From assembly GCA_947631665.1 (NCBI GenBank), contig CANRMF010000022.1:1-32717 (forward strand): DNA of 32,717 bases, given 5' to 3'. How positions within the stretch are numbered: position 1 is the first letter of the stretch; every line of letters begins with the position of its first letter. This DNA comes from an uncultured Lachnospiraceae bacterium. Lineage in GTDB: Bacteria > Bacillota > Clostridia > Lachnospirales > Lachnospiraceae. A model generated the notes under the pieces. That model ran no database searches. It saw only the letters and a program-made list of their open reading frames with translations, and had not been told where the DNA came from. The position numbers were made by a program, and so were the translations under genes. Of this stretch, positions 31,824-32,717 are shown piece by piece.

Positions 31824-32717
31824 TTATTTTTTTGCTTTTACTACTTTACTGTAATTTCCATATACTTTTTTCTTTCCGACCTTCTTAAACGCCCTGATTT
31901 TTACATAGTAAGCAGTTTTTTTCTTTTTCCTGCGGATTGTAATCTGATTTTTCTTGACAATCTTTGTAACAGTAACTTTCTTTTTAAAGTTTTTCTTTGT
32001 GGCGTATTTAACCTCATACTTTTTAACGCCCTTGACTTTTTTCCACTTTAAAGTAATTTTCTTTTTATTGATTTTTTTCTTTATTACCTTTACTTTTGCA
32101 GGCACAATTTGGAATTTGTAAGACTCGGAGTCCTTGAAATTGCCAAGACCGCTTATCTTGATTTTGGCTTTTGCGCCCATCTTTTTATTGTTGGTGTAAG
32201 TAACCTTGTAATCAATACCGTTCCGCAGCGTAATTCCGCCGTAAACAACGGAAACTGCTGGAGTGATTTTCTTTCCGGTGTAAACCTTTTTGAATGTGTT
32301 TGAACCGCTCTTTTGACCGGCAATCTGAATGGTTGTTGACCAGATATATTTTCTTGCCTTGTCGAGTTCTTTATCCAAAACGGCAACGCCGTTGGAATAA
32401 GAAATCACTTTACACATCTCGGAACTTCTCATAACTGCGTATCCGGACTGATTGATTGCATAATCAATACTTCCGTTTCCGGAAAGCGAATAAGTACAGA
32501 CGTCGGAGAATTTCACTCCCGGCGTGTCCGGACAGGTGATTGCGGATTTCAGGAAGCACTGCGCTTTCTGATAGCAGGAATAAATTCCAATACCGTATCC
32601 CTCATGCGATTTTACATTGGAAGCAACCTTGTAATCCGTATATCCGTAAGAGCCCGGCTCATTCCAGACGGACTGGCTCGTAATATCGTAAGGAAGTTCA
32701 CTCTGATACATATAACA
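31824..32717 (-). CDS. Partial secreted/surface protein with Ig-like and lysine-rich Fn3 modules (5' end outside window)
   Basis: The frame stays open to the window edge (Cys-Tyr codons precede the Met at 32711), so this is the C-terminal 297 residues of a larger protein. The first ~120 residues contain several Cys and aromatic residues without a recognisable family. They are followed by a beta-rich Ig-like segment with YGGITLRNGIDYKVTYTNNKK and ISGLGNFKDSESYKFQIVPA, a repeat type common in clostridial surface proteins. The last ~85 residues form a lysine-dense Fn3 domain (GVKKYEVKYATKKNFKKK, YYVKIRAF) closely like that of the protein at 14772-16100. No anchor is visible. A secreted, wall-associated protein is likely; its activity is unknown. 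Confidence 0.8.
   Translation of the reverse strand, partial: CYMYQSELPYDITSQSVWNEPGSYGYTDYKVASNVKSHEGYGIGIYSCYQKAQCFLKSAITCPDTPGVKFSDVCTYSLSGNGSIDYAINQSGYAVMRSSEMCKVISYSNGVAVLDKELDKARKYIWSTTIQIAGQKSGSNTFKKVYTGKKITPAVSVVYGGITLRNGIDYKVTYTNNKKMGAKAKIKISGLGNFKDSESYKFQIVPAKVKVIKKKINKKKITLKWKKVKGVKKYEVKYATKKNFKKKVTVTKIVKKNQITIRRKKKKTAYYVKIRAFKKVGKKKVYGNYSKVVKAKK

Overview
The window looks like the chromosome of an endospore-forming anaerobic Clostridium-class Firmicute, most likely a Lachnospiraceae-type gut bacterium. This is inferred from an alpha/beta-type small acid-soluble spore protein, a SpoVAF/GerA-type germination protein, a complete rnfCDGEAB operon in clostridial order, a QueH-type queuosine enzyme, strong AGGAGG ribosome sites, AT-rich intergenic DNA, and secreted proteins with lysine-rich fibronectin-III modules. 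No phage, transposon, CRISPR array or rRNA is visible. All genes but one lie on the minus strand, and the layout is dense and mostly housekeeping.

Reading along the minus strand (high to low coordinates): a truncated secreted Ig/Fn3 protein (31824-32717, 5' end outside the window); recG with its own promoter; then ddl and murF (peptidoglycan precursor synthesis), a secreted transglutaminase-like protein, a tandem-repeat region and a spore SASP. The SASP converges on the only plus-strand gene, a YprB-like RNase H-fold exonuclease (24637-25734). That gene is divergent from rnfCDGEAB (19471-24475), the membrane complex that couples ferredoxin:NAD+ electron transfer to ion pumping. A spoVAF-like gene follows. 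Next come ruvA-ruvB (Holliday junction branch migration) behind a promoter flanked by short direct repeats, a secreted Fn3 protein, zapA, a U32 peptidase/RlhA-like gene, an ftsW/rodA-like gene and its class B penicillin-binding partner (a glycosyltransferase-transpeptidase pair), a Nudix hydrolase, queH, a membrane-anchored chitobiase-fold protein, and tRNA-Leu(CAA). Last are the copper module csoR-copA, with a CsoR operator placed between the -35 and -10 elements, and a zinc-finger membrane protein-polA-coaE operon.

Several regulatory sites can be read directly: eight good sigma-A-like promoters (31744, 24523, 17829, 16161, 9154, 7954, 6540 and 3700; lowest coordinate of each), the CsoR-repressed promoter, and hairpin terminators. 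Some of these are wedged so tightly between genes that terminator and promoter, or terminator and downstream ribosome site, overlap. Several gene starts given here are shorter than the longest open frame, because a Shine-Dalgarno sequence, promoter or terminator lies inside the longer version. I do not see an obvious new multi-gene system. The best second-look items are the cysteine-rich tail on RnfE, a probable leaderless mRNA for the YprB-like gene, two sets of intergenic direct repeats, an orphan anti-sigma-like protein at the head of the polA operon, and lysine-rich Fn3 modules near a secreted transglutaminase-like protein.
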